DNA from: Lentisphaera profundi
GTDB taxonomy: Bacteria > Verrucomicrobiota > Lentisphaeria > Lentisphaerales > Lentisphaeraceae
DNA: 64,000 nucleotides
Assembly (NCBI RefSeq): GCF_028728065.1
Contig: NZ_CP117812.1
Span: forward strand, 496,001-560,000
Reading direction: 5' to 3'
The notes under the pieces are model-generated. The model was given only the letters and a program-made list of their open reading frames with translations, searched no databases and was not told the origin of the DNA. Of the stretch, positions 8,397 to 17,883 are shown piece by piece. Each line of letters starts with the position of its first letter. Position 1 is the stretch's first letter. The position numbers were made by a program, and so were the translations under genes.

Positions 8397-9344
8397 ATGA
8401 AATCAATCTTATTTACCTTGCTTAGCCTATTTTTGATAAGCTCAGCGTTTGCAGACACAAACAAAAGTAGCAAGCCTCAAGTTAAGCAAAAGAAGGATAT
8501 ATATTATAATCCTCCCGCTAGTGTTGCGGATGTAAGTTATGGCAGCGATGAACGCAATGTTTTAGATTTTTGGCAAGCTCCCGGAGAGGGACCTCATCCA
8601 CTCTATTTTTATATTCATGGAGGTGGTTGGCTTGGTGGTGATAAAAGTCGAGTATTTCGCGTACAGGATTATTTAGATAAAGGGATTTCGGTGGCGTCGA
8701 TTAATTATCGCTTAACGAAGACTGATATTCTTCCTGCTCCGGTTCATGATGCCGCTAGAGCACTGCAGTTTGTGCGCTCCAAAGCTCAAGAATGGAATAT
8801 AGATAAAAAGAAAGTTGTCTTAGCTGGTGGTAGTGCAGGTGCCTGTACGGCCATGTGGATTGCTTGCCATGATGATTTAGCTAATCCCGAATCAAGTGAT
8901 CCAGTCGAGCGTGAATCAACTCGAGTTTCTGGCATTGTCGTCGCAGGTGGTCAAACATCGATTGATCCTAAGCAGGCGGGCCCGTGGATTGGACCGAAAG
9001 TTTATCATGGCATGATTATTATGGCTGTGGGGGAACAAAATATTGAGGCAGTGTTTAAAAACTATGCTCAGCATGAAAAGCTTTTCAAAGAATTCTCTCC
9101 TATTAATCACCTAACGCAGGATGATCCACCACTCTACCTATCTTATGGTGATCACATGGAAGTGCCCGCGGCGTCTTTTGGAAGTGGGATTCATCATGGC
9201 ATGTTTGGTATCAAAATGAAAGAAAAATCGGAGCAAGTGGATCATAAGAAAGTTTTTCTTAATATTAGCAAGCATCAAAAATCAGAGGCTTATTCTGATC
9301 CGAAGGCCTTTATTTATGAACTTCTCTTAGGCGAGAAGAAATAA
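8397..9344 (+). CDS. Secreted alpha/beta-hydrolase, esterase/lipase-like
   Basis: The 315-residue product has a signal peptide (residues 1-19, ending SSAFA). The oxyanion-hole motif HGGGW is at 74-78 and the nucleophile elbow GGSAG at 144-148 (Ser146), as in the BD-FAE/carboxylesterase branch of alpha/beta-hydrolases. In sulfatase-rich PVC genomes such proteins are thought to remove acyl groups from polysaccharides; that role is inferred. The stretch around YLSYGDHMEVP probably carries the acid residue, and the final His is likely in the GSGIHHGMFG stretch. It stands alone, flanked by repeat-filled spacers. Confidence 0.75.
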   Translation: MKSILFTLLSLFLISSAFADTNKSSKPQVKQKKDIYYNPPASVADVSYGSDERNVLDFWQAPGEGPHPLYFYIHGGGWLGGDKSRVFRVQDYLDKGISVASINYRLTKTDILPAPVHDAARALQFVRSKAQEWNIDKKKVVLAGGSAGACTAMWIACHDDLANPESSDPVERESTRVSGIVVAGGQTSIDPKQAGPWIGPKVYHGMIIMAVGEQNIEAVFKNYAQHEKLFKEFSPINHLTQDDPPLYLSYGDHMEVPAASFGSGIHHGMFGIKMKEKSEQVDHKKVFLNISKHQKSEAYSDPKAFIYELLLGEKK

Positions 9345-9746
9345 TAATAAGCCCTGAAACTGTAAGATGTATGCGCAGCTAGTCCGCCTGCGTAGGCTCT
9401 CCGCCCGCCGGAGGCATTTATAGATTTTAGTATATATGGGGCTCCGCCCCAGGCCCCGTTTAAGGGTCCGAAGCACCCTTAAAAATCCCAACGCTTGTCG
9501 CACGCTCCTACGCTTAATCTTAGCTGAACTGAGTACCGTATTATATTCAATTCATACTTAATTCATCCTTTTAAAATCCCTTGAAGTACAGTACAAGGGT
9601 GCCGACGTACCCTTGGAAATCCAAAGGCTAGACATAAAATGTATTTTAGGATTAACATCCTAAGCTGATATATATATATATTATGGCTTTGCCATATATC
9701 CTATAAACTAAATGAAAACTAGATATCATAATATAGCGAGTGAATC
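9345..9746. other. Repeat-filled spacer without a gene
   Basis: I see no gene. At 9401-9426 the block ctccgcccgccggaggcatt recurs near 10975. At 9465-9530 the block CACCCTTAAAAATCCCAACG and a following CGCTCCTACGCTTAAT recur in altered form at 11165-11214. A CAAGGGT/ACCCTTG hairpin lies at about 9594-9617. An AT-rich TATATATATATATT run follows near 9670. Confidence 0.5.
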
Positions 9747-10583
9747 ATGATGCGATTTTTAAAGACTCTAGACCCATCGAAGCCTCATTTGTTAGTGCTA
9801 ATCACTCTGTTTAGTCTAAGTCTCTTAGGAGATGATCAGCCAAGCTCCAAGCTCAATACAGTTTTAAAAACGATCCCAGTCAAAGTGAGTCAGGGTGTGG
9901 CCGTGGATGAGAAGTATTTCTATGGCATCAGCAATACCCGTATTAGCAAGCATGATAAACTCACGAATAAAATTGTCGCGACTTGGCAAGCTAAAGGTGA
10001 GAAGTTTAAACATTTCAAACATATGAATAGCGGGACAGTGATTGATGGTAAACTCTATTGCGCTCATTCGCGCTTTGCAGTGGATCCGAATGATTGCACA
10101 GTGGAAATATGGGATGTTCAGGGAGAAAGACTCGTATATGAGCGTTCGATTTCCATGCCCCGAAAACATGGGTCTTTAACTTGGATTGATCAAAGCCCTG
10201 ATGGCTTTTGGTGGATGTGTTATGCCGTTTACGGCAAAAACAATCATAAAACAAAGCTCGTGAAATACCGTTATGAAAATAATAAGTTTATTGAAATTGA
10301 TTCTTATTTTTTTCCTCAGCAAGTCATTTCGCAATGGGGACGCTGGAGTTGCTCAGGCGGATCTTGGGATGCAGATCAAAAGCTATACACCACCGGCCAT
10401 GATCATGGCCGTGCTTATGTCTTAGAAATTGCTAAAGACAATAAATTAACTTATGTACGAACAGAGAAGGACTTAGGGTTTTACGGTCAAGCCATCGCCT
10501 GGGATCGCTTTTCTGAAAAGCCTATGCTTTGGGGTATTATAAAGAACAAGTCTATTTCCCTGACTCATATTCCCCGAAAATGA
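9747..10583 (+). CDS. Secreted protein of unknown function, beta-propeller-like
   Basis: The 278-residue product has a hydrophobic N-terminal segment (about residues 14-28) consistent with a signal peptide. The rest alternates short beta-strand-like stretches with repeated patterns such as GVAVDEKYFYGIS, GTVIDGKLYCAHS and WDADQKLYTTGHD, which suggest propeller blades of the NHL/WD type. Trp and His are frequent near the middle. It could be a sugar- or ligand-binding protein or a lyase-like propeller; no catalytic motif is recognised. It stands alone, with an ATGATG start. Confidence 0.55.
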   Translation: MMRFLKTLDPSKPHLLVLITLFSLSLLGDDQPSSKLNTVLKTIPVKVSQGVAVDEKYFYGISNTRISKHDKLTNKIVATWQAKGEKFKHFKHMNSGTVIDGKLYCAHSRFAVDPNDCTVEIWDVQGERLVYERSISMPRKHGSLTWIDQSPDGFWWMCYAVYGKNNHKTKLVKYRYENNKFIEIDSYFFPQQVISQWGRWSCSGGSWDADQKLYTTGHDHGRAYVLEIAKDNKLTYVRTEKDLGFYGQAIAWDRFSEKPMLWGIIKNKSISLTHIPRK

Positions 10584-10627
10584 ACGATTAGCCATAAAGC
10601 GGGGCAAAGCCCCGATTGCCTAGTCAA

Positions 10628-10976
10628 GGCTCTTTAATGGGAGGTGACTTAAGGGTATTTATACCTGCGGTTAACTTTTTTAGTAGGGCCCCGAGGGCTC
10701 CTCGGCCACCGGAGGGTGCTGCCACACAGCCGATAAAAATATCTGGGGCTCCTCCCCAAACTTCACTTAAGGTTCTGCCGTACGGGCCAATAATTTTTAT
10801 CCACCTGTGTGGCAACACCCCTTAAGAATCCCTACACTCGGAGCTTCGCTCCAACGCTTTACCGTCATACCTTCGGCATGAATATCATTTTTTTAACAAT
10901 ACCCACCGGATAAATCCGGTGGCTACCATACTACATACCTTCGGCATGTTCTTAAGTTCCCACTCATTAGAGGCCC
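10628..10976 (-). repeat. Composite hairpin element, inverted copy (type B then partial type A)
   Basis: The ends are TTTAATGGGAGGTGACTTAAG (split at 10633-10653) and CTTAAGTTCCCACTCATTAG (10951-10970), inverted relative to each other. The order, type B (10640-10770, with ccgagggctcctcgg) then type A (10862-10950, with CCACCGGATAAATCCGGTGG and CATACCTTCGGCATG), is the reverse of the 6885-7234 copy. Total length is almost the same (about 349 bp). The middle (10770-10860) differs. Confidence 0.7.
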
Positions 10977-11021
10977 TCCGCCCGCCGGAGGCATTTATAG
11001 GTTTTAATATTTAGGGGGCCC

Positions 11022-11126
11022 TAATGGATGAGAACTTAGGTTTTTTGCGAAGCAAGTCGCCCGCGGAGGCATTTAAATCAAATACTAATTTTCATCATCC
11101 GCATAGGAATGCGGAGCGCCCAGGTT
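11022..11126 (+). repeat. Repeat block with end-like motif and REP-like palindrome
   Basis: TAATGGATGAGAACTTAGG at 11022 resembles the element ends. The block GCGAAGCAAGTC ... CGGAGGCATT, an AAATCAAATACTAATTTTCA stretch and CCGCATAGGAATGCGG (REP core, 11098-11113) recurs at 29755-29835, so the REP unit travels with a longer conserved flank. Confidence 0.65.
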
Positions 11127-11215
11127 TTGCCGTACGAGTAAAGGATTTGCACCCGTAGTTTGAGTGCCCTTAAGAATCCCTGCGCTAGTTGTGGCGCTCC
11201 TGCGCTTAATTTTAG

Positions 11216-11473
11216 CCTTGTCTTTGCTTAGGTCTCCTCCCATTTATTACCTCATGGCCACAAGGGGGAATCATGGACGGTCGCGAGATTGATGCCCTTA
11301 TCTGCTTGACGGATCTTTTTGCGACTATCGCAGCTATTGTGGAAGCACCTTTAGTGGATGGGCTGGCGACGGATCTCGAACAAAAAAACAATTTATATGA
11401 TAAATTTTCAGAACGTGCCAAGCAGATGGCGAATCATTTGAAAGCACTTGAGCAATCGAAGGCGACGCGCTAA
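11216..11473 (+). pseudogene. Sulfatase C-terminal remnant with internal deletion
   Basis: The frame open from 11216 reads PFITSWPQGGI (11240 on) then GREIDALICLTDLFATIAAI, which matches the late core of type I sulfatases (PFIVRWPG ... TDLFAT). It then jumps to DLEQKNNLYDKFSERAKQM, which resembles the final residues of sulfatases. The active-site CxPxR half is missing, and so are roughly 100 residues between the two blocks. An ATG at 11273 gives a 66-codon frame but probably no working protein. The upstream break abuts a repeat block (11160-11214). Confidence 0.75.
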
Positions 11474-11518
11474 CAAGCACTAAGTGAATAGGTGATTTGT
11501 AATAATAAATATATTTAT

Positions 11519-11544
11519 GCAGTAAATATTTTAACTATACTGTA
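11519..11544 (+). promoter_or_regulatory. ACAGTA-type promoter-like motif upstream of a prepilin
   Basis: GCAGTAAAT at 11519 and TATACTGTA at 11536-11544 end 68 bp before the prepilin ATG (11612). Comparable paired boxes precede the prepilins at 30154 and 46940 at almost the same distance. Here the second box is in the opposite sense (ACTGTA). Confidence 0.4.
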
Positions 11545-11611
11545 TCAGTTCGAATATTCATGGGTTTATTGTTTTAACATATATTATAACTAATTGTATT
11601 TGGAGCTTATT

Positions 11612-12322
11612 ATGAGAACAATAGAGTTTAAAAATAAAAAAGCACGTAGCCTGTACAAGCCTTTCACTTTGATTGAATTGCTCATTGTAGTCGCGATTAT
11701 CGGTATCTTGGCCAGCTTGTTATTACCCGTTTTAGGCAAGGCGAGAAAAAAAGCTAAGCAAACAGTTTGCAAGAGTCAGCTTAAACAAATTCACTTAGCT
11801 ATGACCATGTATGAACTCGATAATGATCAATACTTACCTTATGTCAGAGTTGATCCCCCCGCCCACTCTCAACCATGGTATTGGACTTTAGCACCTTATT
11901 TAGGCATAGACCGTGAAGAAACAGGGACGATGCGAGAGGTTGAGATCAGCCTGGGTAGTAATGTATTTAAGTGCCCCAGTAATGATTCACTTAATGTTCC
12001 TGTATATGGAACCAGTACCAATATAACTGGTTATGCCATGCCTCAATGGGCCGGCTGGGGCGGTAAAGGTGCCCTGTATGCCCCTATTAAAATCACAAAT
12101 GTTTCGGAGCCTTCACATGCCATGCTTCTCGGTGAAACTGACCTTAAGTATTATTTAAATGGAGGTGATACTAATTTTTTAAATAGTCTTTATCACGACG
12201 GTCTTAATAATCGTTTATTCATTGATGGTCATGTGGGTCAAGGATTTCAAAACCAGGGTTTTGTTGCCGTAGCAATAAAATCACCTTATTATTTCAGTTG
12301 GTCTAAAAATTCAGGATATTGA
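11612..12322 (+). CDS. Prepilin-like protein (DUF1559-like)
   Basis: The 236-residue product has a basic leader ([17 protein letters not shown]), then [20 protein letters not shown], Cys in CKSQLKQIH and FKCPSND, and a C-terminal [10 protein letters not shown] motif. ATG 11612 is chosen because ttggagc lies 8 bp upstream; the longer frame starts at a TTG (11594). The residue before the cleavage-site Phe is Pro, not Gly. It resembles the prepilin at 46254-46940 and the fragment at 13147-13467 in its second half, so these three form one subfamily. The next gene downstream is an acetylesterase. Confidence 0.85.
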   Translation: MRTIEFKNKKARSLYKPFTLIELLIVVAIIGILASLLLPVLGKARKKAKQTVCKSQLKQIHLAMTMYELDNDQYLPYVRVDPPAHSQPWYWTLAPYLGIDREETGTMREVEISLGSNVFKCPSNDSLNVPVYGTSTNITGYAMPQWAGWGGKGALYAPIKITNVSEPSHAMLLGETDLKYYLNGGDTNFLNSLYHDGLNNRLFIDGHVGQGFQNQGFVAVAIKSPYYFSWSKNSGY

Positions 12323-12398
12323 TCAATTTAAATTTAAGTGATACCCCATTTAATTACATCACAATTTTAGAGAAATAAAATATGAAAGGTACAAAAAA

Positions 12399-13112
12399 AT
12401 GAAATTACTCTGTATAGCTATTTTAGTCGTACTAACAAGTCTATCATCTGTTAATGCTGCAGAGAAAGGGAAGCATCTTTTTATTCTTTCAGGTCAGTCG
12501 AATATGAAGTATATGGATCCAAATATTTCTTTTATACCAGCAGTTGAAGAGGCTTTTGGGAAAGACAATGTCATTGTGGTACATGATGCCCAAGGTGGTC
12601 AGCCAATACGTCGTTGGTATAAGAACTGGACACCAGAAAATGGAGAAAAACCCACATCAACTGGCACACTCTATAAACGTATGATGAGGAAGATCTCACC
12701 GATTGTAAAAAAGCATAAATTTAGTTCTGTGACATTTATCTGGATGCAGGGAGAGGCTGATGCGCAAGCTAAGCATGGAAAAGTTTATAAGAAGAGTTTA
12801 CTCGGTTTGATAGAACAACTTAGCAATGATCTAGGGCGCAAAGAAATCAACGTCGTCATTGGACGATTGAGTGATTGTGATATGGCCAACAAACACTTCC
12901 CTCATTGGACAATGATTCGTGATATCCAAGTAGAACTTGCAGATGCTAATCCACGTAGTCTTTGGGTAAATACAGACGATTTGAATGACGGAAAGGGTAA
13001 AAATGGCAGACAACTAAAAAATAATCTTCATTATTCTGTCGAAGGCTACAAAAAACTCGGCGAACGTTTCGCTGCAAAATCCATTGAGTTAATCAAAAAG
13101 CATGAGCAATAA
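12399..13112 (+). CDS. Secreted SGNH-type carbohydrate acetylesterase (SASA/CE6-like)
   Basis: The 237-residue product has a signal peptide (about 1-20, ending SSVNA) and the SGNH nucleophile motif SGQSNM at 31-36 (Ser34). WMQGEADAQ matches the second family block, and LHYSVEGYKKLGERFA near the C-terminus holds the catalytic His. This is the short, single-domain form of the sialate O-acetylesterase/CE6 superfamily. It should remove O-acetyl groups from a polysaccharide or sialic-acid-like sugar; the substrate is inferred. The gene lies between a full prepilin and a prepilin fragment, as if inserted into an older prepilin pair. Confidence 0.78.
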   Translation: MKLLCIAILVVLTSLSSVNAAEKGKHLFILSGQSNMKYMDPNISFIPAVEEAFGKDNVIVVHDAQGGQPIRRWYKNWTPENGEKPTSTGTLYKRMMRKISPIVKKHKFSSVTFIWMQGEADAQAKHGKVYKKSLLGLIEQLSNDLGRKEINVVIGRLSDCDMANKHFPHWTMIRDIQVELADANPRSLWVNTDDLNDGKGKNGRQLKNNLHYSVEGYKKLGERFAAKSIELIKKHEQ

Positions 13113-13146
13113 AGTAGAGAAGTTAATAAGATCATAAGCGTTAGAT

Positions 13147-13467
13147 ATGATTCGAGATTATGGTGAAGATTCGAGCTTTACGGGATATACTATGCCTATT
13201 TTTGCTGGCTATCCTCCCGGAGTAGGATCAAGCTATGAAGCAGTTAAACTTACAAATATTTCGAAGCCGTCAGATGCCATGTTTCTCGGAGAAAGCAATT
13301 ATCACTATTATAATGGAGGTGAAAGTGGCTTTACGTCCAGTTTCTATCATAATGGTCTTTATAATCGCTTGTTTATAGATGGTCATGTAGGACAGGGATT
13401 TCAAAATCAGGGTTTTTCAATTCCAGGAGGCTATTATTATCAATGGTCCTATGAAACAGGGCTATGA
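13147..13467 (+). pseudogene. C-terminal half of a prepilin-like gene
   Basis: The 106-codon frame lacks the N-terminal prepilin helix. It matches the C-terminal halves of the prepilins at 11612 and 46254: FTGYTMPIFAG, LTNISKPSDAMFLGE and the run [16 protein letters not shown] are shared almost residue for residue. With no membrane anchor or export signal it is most likely a remnant, possibly used as a donor for gene conversion. The ATG start has no clear ribosome-binding site. Confidence 0.8.
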
Positions 13468-13528
13468 TAGGACTGTGTAGAGAGGCGTCCGCCTAGCACG
13501 GCAAGTTCCAAAGATAAACATAATTATT

Positions 13529-13685
13529 CACCATTACCCATAACAAGGGGCAAAGCCTCTTAGTCGCCTGGTCAAGGGTCTTGCCAGGCAGGCGGATAAC
13601 AAGCATTTGCCCATACGGCAGTTCTTGCTAGTGGAGCTCGAGGGGGAGGATCCCCTCTCGCACGGGTCGCATCATGCCCTCTATT
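13529..13685 (-). repeat. Diverged inverted copy of the 135-bp element
   Basis: CACCATTACCCATAA at 13529 is an element end (cf. TTTATGGGTGATCGTG). The inverted stretch around 13650-13680 (GAGCTCGAGG ... GGGTCGCATCATGCCC) matches the other end region of the copies at 1478 and 5324. The middle has been replaced and one terminal repeat is missing. Confidence 0.6.
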
Positions 13686-13764
13686 CTGCAGCTTCAAATG
13701 AAGTCTACTTGAGTCATTCGATAATTCACAAAGTCATATATCATAACTAATTAGGAATACATAA

Positions 13765-15369
13765 ATGAAACAGCTACTCGCTATTATAATCTTCATCTCC
13801 ACTATGTCAGTTTCTTGGGGAGCTATCGAGCTGCCAGCAGTATTTTCAGATGGTGCGGTGCTTCAATGTGATAAGGAGCTACCTATTTGGGGTTGGGGAA
13901 AAGCTGGTGAGAAGGTAGCGGTAAGTTTTGCTAATCAAAGTGAGACAAGCGAAGTCAAGCCAGATGGGAGCTGGATGGTCAAACTTAAGCCTATTAAGCC
14001 ATCCTACGAGAAACATATTATCTTAATCAAAGTGGGCGCTGAATCACTGGAATTAAAGAATATCCTGGTCGGTGAGGTCTGGTTTTGCAGCGGGCAGTCA
14101 AATATGCTCTATACCCTAGGCGCGGTATCTAATAAAACTAAAGACCAAGGCTATGAATCGGTTCTTGAATACATGAGGAAAGAAAAAGATACTGCCAAGG
14201 ATGAATTTCTGAGACATATTAAAGTGCCCAATGTAGCGTCGGTACTAGAAAGTAAGCGTAATTTCACAGGGAATTGGATCAGTTCTGCACCCGAAAATAA
14301 TAGTGAATTCACCGCGGTTGGGTATTTTTTTGCGAAAGAAATTCGCAAACATTTAGATTGTCCAGTGGGCTTGCTCAATTGCTCATGGGGCGGCAAGCGC
14401 ATTGATCCTTTCATCCCCCCTTCACAGTTGAAAAGCCCTGGCTATGATCAAATGCTTGCCACTATTAAAAAGCAGGTGGAAAATTATGACCTCAAAGACG
14501 AGCAGGCGAAATTAAAAAAGGCTTTGGCAAACTTTAAAACTGAGGGAAAAAGCGCTAGGGAGATAAGATTAAGTCAACCCCGGATGCGCCCCTCGCCCAA
14601 CTCGGCATCAAATACAGCAGGGGCTATCTATAATGGCATGACTCATCCACTCGTTCCCTATGCGATACGCGGTATGTTGTGGTATCAGGGCGAATCTCAC
14701 AATCATTCCAAGCCGGCCACTTACGGGGGGCTGCTGAAGAAACTCATTGCTGGTTTGAGAGCCGAATGGGGGCAAGGAGATTTCCCTGTTTACTTCTGTC
14801 AAATAGCAAATCTGACTGCTTCGAGTTCTAAGCCCGCGACAAAAAAGAACTCTTGGGTCACGATCAGCAATCAGCAGCGCCTCTCGATGAAGATTCCCAA
14901 TACCGGAATGGCTGTGCTCAATGATATTGGACAAGTGAAAGATATTCATCCTTTGAACAAGTTAGATGTCGGCAAACGGCTTTCTAAGTGGGCCTTAAAC
15001 AAGACTTATGGCTTTACAGAGATCGTTGCTAGTGGTCCGCTTTATCAATCATCTGAGCAAAAAGCTAAGTCGATTATAATTAAGTTCGATTACCCGGGTA
15101 GCGGTTTGATGATCGGCAAGAAACATTTACTCGAGCCGGTTAAACCCTTAAATGTTCCTCTCGGAGGATTTGAGATATGTGGTGAGGATAAAGTTTGGAC
15201 TTATGCAGAGGCCAAAATAATTAGCCAAAACGAGGTCGAAGTCTCCCATCAATCCATTGATAAGCCTCTTGCCGTTAGGTATGCCTGGCAACAAAATCCC
15301 GCGAATGCCAATTTATACAATAAAGAAGGATTGCCCTCTAGCTTGTTTTCTACCTTAGACTCGGAATAG
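13765..15369 (+). CDS. Secreted sialate O-acetylesterase-like protein
   Basis: The 534-residue product has a signal peptide (1-19) and an N-terminal beta-sandwich-like region (LPAVFSDGAVLQCDKELPIWG is a family hallmark of sialate O-acetylesterases; split at FSDG). SGQSNM near 111-116 holds the catalytic Ser, MLWYQGES is the second SASA block, and DIHPLNKLDVGKRL carries the catalytic Asp/His region. It is homologous over its length to the N-terminal half of the fusion protein at 53929 and to the protein at 62122. It should deacetylate sugars outside the cytoplasm. The gene is monocistronic; a duplicated block begins within its last codons. Confidence 0.85.
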   Translation: MKQLLAIIIFISTMSVSWGAIELPAVFSDGAVLQCDKELPIWGWGKAGEKVAVSFANQSETSEVKPDGSWMVKLKPIKPSYEKHIILIKVGAESLELKNILVGEVWFCSGQSNMLYTLGAVSNKTKDQGYESVLEYMRKEKDTAKDEFLRHIKVPNVASVLESKRNFTGNWISSAPENNSEFTAVGYFFAKEIRKHLDCPVGLLNCSWGGKRIDPFIPPSQLKSPGYDQMLATIKKQVENYDLKDEQAKLKKALANFKTEGKSAREIRLSQPRMRPSPNSASNTAGAIYNGMTHPLVPYAIRGMLWYQGESHNHSKPATYGGLLKKLIAGLRAEWGQGDFPVYFCQIANLTASSSKPATKKNSWVTISNQQRLSMKIPNTGMAVLNDIGQVKDIHPLNKLDVGKRLSKWALNKTYGFTEIVASGPLYQSSEQKAKSIIIKFDYPGSGLMIGKKHLLEPVKPLNVPLGGFEICGEDKVWTYAEAKIISQNEVEVSHQSIDKPLAVRYAWQQNPANANLYNKEGLPSSLFSTLDSE

Positions 15370-15691
15370 ATCAGAGAAAGCTCAATAACATGTGGGATAC
15401 AGGGAAATAAAGAGCTTGTTATTTTCTTAGGGTTTTATAATGACTTCAAACTTTGATTTCAGCTCTTGAAGTTCGGTATCAGAAAATTGACCTTGATGTA
15501 TAAAGATTTTTTCCAGAGTAGTGAGCTCCTTTAAAATATGGGTAGTCCTTACATCGGAATGACTGATGTCTAAAATACGTAGTGACAACTCTCTTAATTT
15601 ATGTAAATTAGAAATGGCCGTGTGAGAAATATTAAGCTCAATTAGATCGTGATTATGTAAGCTATTAAGTTCATTACCTTTACGGATAGAT
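15362..15691. repeat. 330-bp duplication of a prepilin-tail/kinase-tail junction, copy 1
   Basis: From 15362 to about 15645 the sequence matches 24905-25188 with almost no differences (I see one, near 15520), then diverges after about 15690. The constant offset is 9,543 bp. It carries the 3' end of a prepilin frame (NNMWDTGK then stop) and the 3' end of a kinase gene on the other strand. Confidence 0.9.
15427..15690 (-). pseudogene. Kinase C-terminal (LRR-like) fragment
   Basis: On the minus strand the frame gives LIELNISHTAISNLHKLREL and onward to a final FEVIIKP, identical to the C-terminal end of the kinase at 24970-27078. No kinase domain, membrane segment or sensible start is present; the apparent ATG at 15729 lies in unrelated sequence. 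It is a truncated duplicate that may take part in gene conversion with the full gene. Confidence 0.88.
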
Positions 15692-15863
15692 TCCGTATAA
15701 TCACGAATCAGGTGCAAGTAAGTTATCAACTTACGATATTCAAAACACTTATTATTCAGTAGGCCCTATGTAGATAAGCCGCTATTTATTCTTATAGTGC
15801 TTCGAAATCAACTTACGCAGTTAATCGTCTTAAGTTGTTCACATAGCTGACAGAGTTAAAGAC

Positions 15864-17429
15864 TTATTCCTTAAAAGATAGAGTGATTTTGTCTAAGATT
15901 GGTTTTGAATTGTTGTCAGTCGTATCCGTCATTTTGACTTCAAACTGAAAGACGTATCCTTTGGGTAAAGATGAAAGATCGAGTGCCGCAGCTGATTTTG
16001 CCACTTGCTTGGCGAAACCAGTGATGTAGTCGTATTTTTCTTTAACAGTTTGCCAATCAGTCCATTTGTTAATTTGACCATCTTTATTGGTGTCGACTCC
16101 AACGCGAACTTCGACTGTCTCGACCCAAGGACCCGGGCTGACAAAGTCAGTTCTCAACTGCGTCGTTAGATAAAATTTTCCTTCTGCAAAGGCAATATCA
16201 GGATCGGGGTGACCCTTGCCAATCTCACCACAAAAAGCAAAGGGCTTGTCGAGACTAGAAGAGGTGAACCAGCCGACGCGAATTCCGCTATTTGCTTTGT
16301 GATAATCCCCGAAGAGGTAGTACTGACCACCAATACTAATGGAGGCCCAGTCACCGTAGGCGTTTTGTACAGGATCATGAATTTCGTACTTCGCAAAAGC
16401 CTTGACATCACCTTTCTTTATTCTGTGCATAGGGACATCGACGGGCGAAGCTTTGCCAGGAAATTTTTTTGGGTCTGCTTTGTACCAGTGTGGATGGGCA
16501 TATTCAGCAAATTTACCTGTGGGAGTCGTTCGTTCATCAACTGCAGGTGGAAGTATTTTAAAATTCCCTATACCATCAGAACTAATGGCGTGCCCTGCTA
16601 AAGGTGAATCCCATGAATGCTTACTGGCATCAATCGGACTCCAATCTTCATAGATCACATGAAAGTTTCCTTCTAGATCACGAATAAAGGCACAATCCGA
16701 ACCATCTGATGGATCTTTGAAGGCCATACCCATATTCTTGCCAGGAAGACCATCGGTGAGATCTTCATCTATATAGAGATGGGGGTCCTGATCATTTGGG
16801 AAATCATAATAGATGTGAACTTTGCCATCGACATACTCGGCGGTGGTAACCCAACTTGAGAAACCCTCAGTTACTGGGCCGTGGTGTACCCAGTTAAGCA
16901 TATCTTTACTCTGCCAGGCATGATAGCCACCGAGGCCTTTTTTTAGACCACCAGGTGCATCGTATTGATTGGCAAAGGGAGTGGTCTTTAAAGGAATATC
17001 AAAGCCCTTTAATTCAGCAGTTTCTGACTTGAAGTCTTTTTTTTGTGGAGCCCTATAGCGGCCAAACATCCAATAATTACCCGGACCCATGGTGAGCATT
17101 ACCGGAGCATCACCCAAATTGATGGGTTTGACTCCCTTGATGGGTGCCCAATTATGCCAAACGGGTGATTGCGCTAGAGTGATCGACTTCGCGGAGCGTT
17201 GCGTACTAAAAGTTTTTAGTGTGCTTTTAAAAGTTGCGTGTTTCGATTTTGGGCTAATCATTCCATCTTTTAAGTCAAGCTGATCATTCGAGGTGATACT
17301 CTGCTTCCACTCAACCTGGCTATCAATTATCCACGATTCATTTTCTCCTTTGGAGTAGGCACATGATGCCAATGCGATACTTCCACATACTTTAATAATG
17401 AGTGAGGTAGCTTTATTGTTGTTTATCAT
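15864..17429 (-). CDS. Lipoprotein, putative beta-propeller glycoside hydrolase (GH43/GH117-like)
   Basis: The 521-residue product has a lipoprotein signal (ALASC lipobox near residue 23). The body has blade-like motifs: LGDAPVMLTMGPGNYWMFGR, DMLNWVHHGPVT, KVHIYYDFPNDQDPHLY, FIRDLEGNFHVIYEDWSP and GHPDPDIAFAEGKFYL. Such repeated acidic, aromatic-rich motifs suit five-bladed propeller glycosidases related to GH43 or GH117; this is recognition by pattern only. A paralog is at 39796-41394 with the same motifs in the same order. ATG 17429 is preferred over GTG 17432. It probably acts on marine polysaccharides outside the cytoplasm. Confidence 0.6.
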   Translation of the reverse strand: MINNNKATSLIIKVCGSIALASCAYSKGENESWIIDSQVEWKQSITSNDQLDLKDGMISPKSKHATFKSTLKTFSTQRSAKSITLAQSPVWHNWAPIKGVKPINLGDAPVMLTMGPGNYWMFGRYRAPQKKDFKSETAELKGFDIPLKTTPFANQYDAPGGLKKGLGGYHAWQSKDMLNWVHHGPVTEGFSSWVTTAEYVDGKVHIYYDFPNDQDPHLYIDEDLTDGLPGKNMGMAFKDPSDGSDCAFIRDLEGNFHVIYEDWSPIDASKHSWDSPLAGHAISSDGIGNFKILPPAVDERTTPTGKFAEYAHPHWYKADPKKFPGKASPVDVPMHRIKKGDVKAFAKYEIHDPVQNAYGDWASISIGGQYYLFGDYHKANSGIRVGWFTSSSLDKPFAFCGEIGKGHPDPDIAFAEGKFYLTTQLRTDFVSPGPWVETVEVRVGVDTNKDGQINKWTDWQTVKEKYDYITGFAKQVAKSAAALDLSSLPKGYVFQFEVKMTDTTDNNSKPILDKITLSFKE

Positions 17430-17458
17430 CACTGAGTTCCCTTTAGTGTTATTTTTTA

Positions 17459-17845
17459 TTATTTGCGAGTGACCGCTTTAAGATCTTTTAATAATTCGTA
17501 GGAATCGGTTGAGACGGAGCCATCTTCGTACATCTCAAGGTTGATTAAGATTGGGTAACGATCTTTTTGAGCTTTCTTTACCAAGCTAATTAATTGCAGT
17601 AATTTATATTTTGCTTTGGCAATAGGGGTATCTTCATCGATATGTCCACATCTTCGCTCTAGTGTAAAGCAACCATGGGCTTGAAGTCCTTGTTGACGGC
17701 CACTAATGAAGACGCCATCTTTGAGTTCATTGGCCTTAAAGCTGGAGTTCCCGCGGGCGAGATAATCTTGTATGGTTTTTGAGGCAGAATTTTTATAACG
17801 GCTTGATTGTGGAGTCTCTAGTCCTAATGAATTATTGTTGCTTTT
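17459..17845 (-). pseudogene. Gene remnant of unknown family
   Basis: On the minus strand a frame runs from just after a stop at 17846-17848 to a stop at 17459-17461 without any ATG near its start. It reads NSLGLETPQSSRYKNSASK, later GVFISGRQQGLQAHGCFTLE and KDRYPILINLEMYEDGSVS, ending ELLKDLKAVTRK. The PILINLE strand followed by a helix resembles the last strand of a TIM barrel, so a lost glycosidase-like gene is possible. It lies directly upstream of the propeller lipoprotein gene in the same orientation. Confidence 0.5.
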
Positions 17846-17883
17846 TCACGAAGTCATCTCTTTGGTCACTCGCTTGGAATTGT

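Noticed and set aside
10616-10825. Small open frames on both strands in the 10.6-10.8 kb repeat field
   Set aside because: They follow the palindromic type B repeat, which leaves both strands open; no start signals or homologous proteins are recognised.
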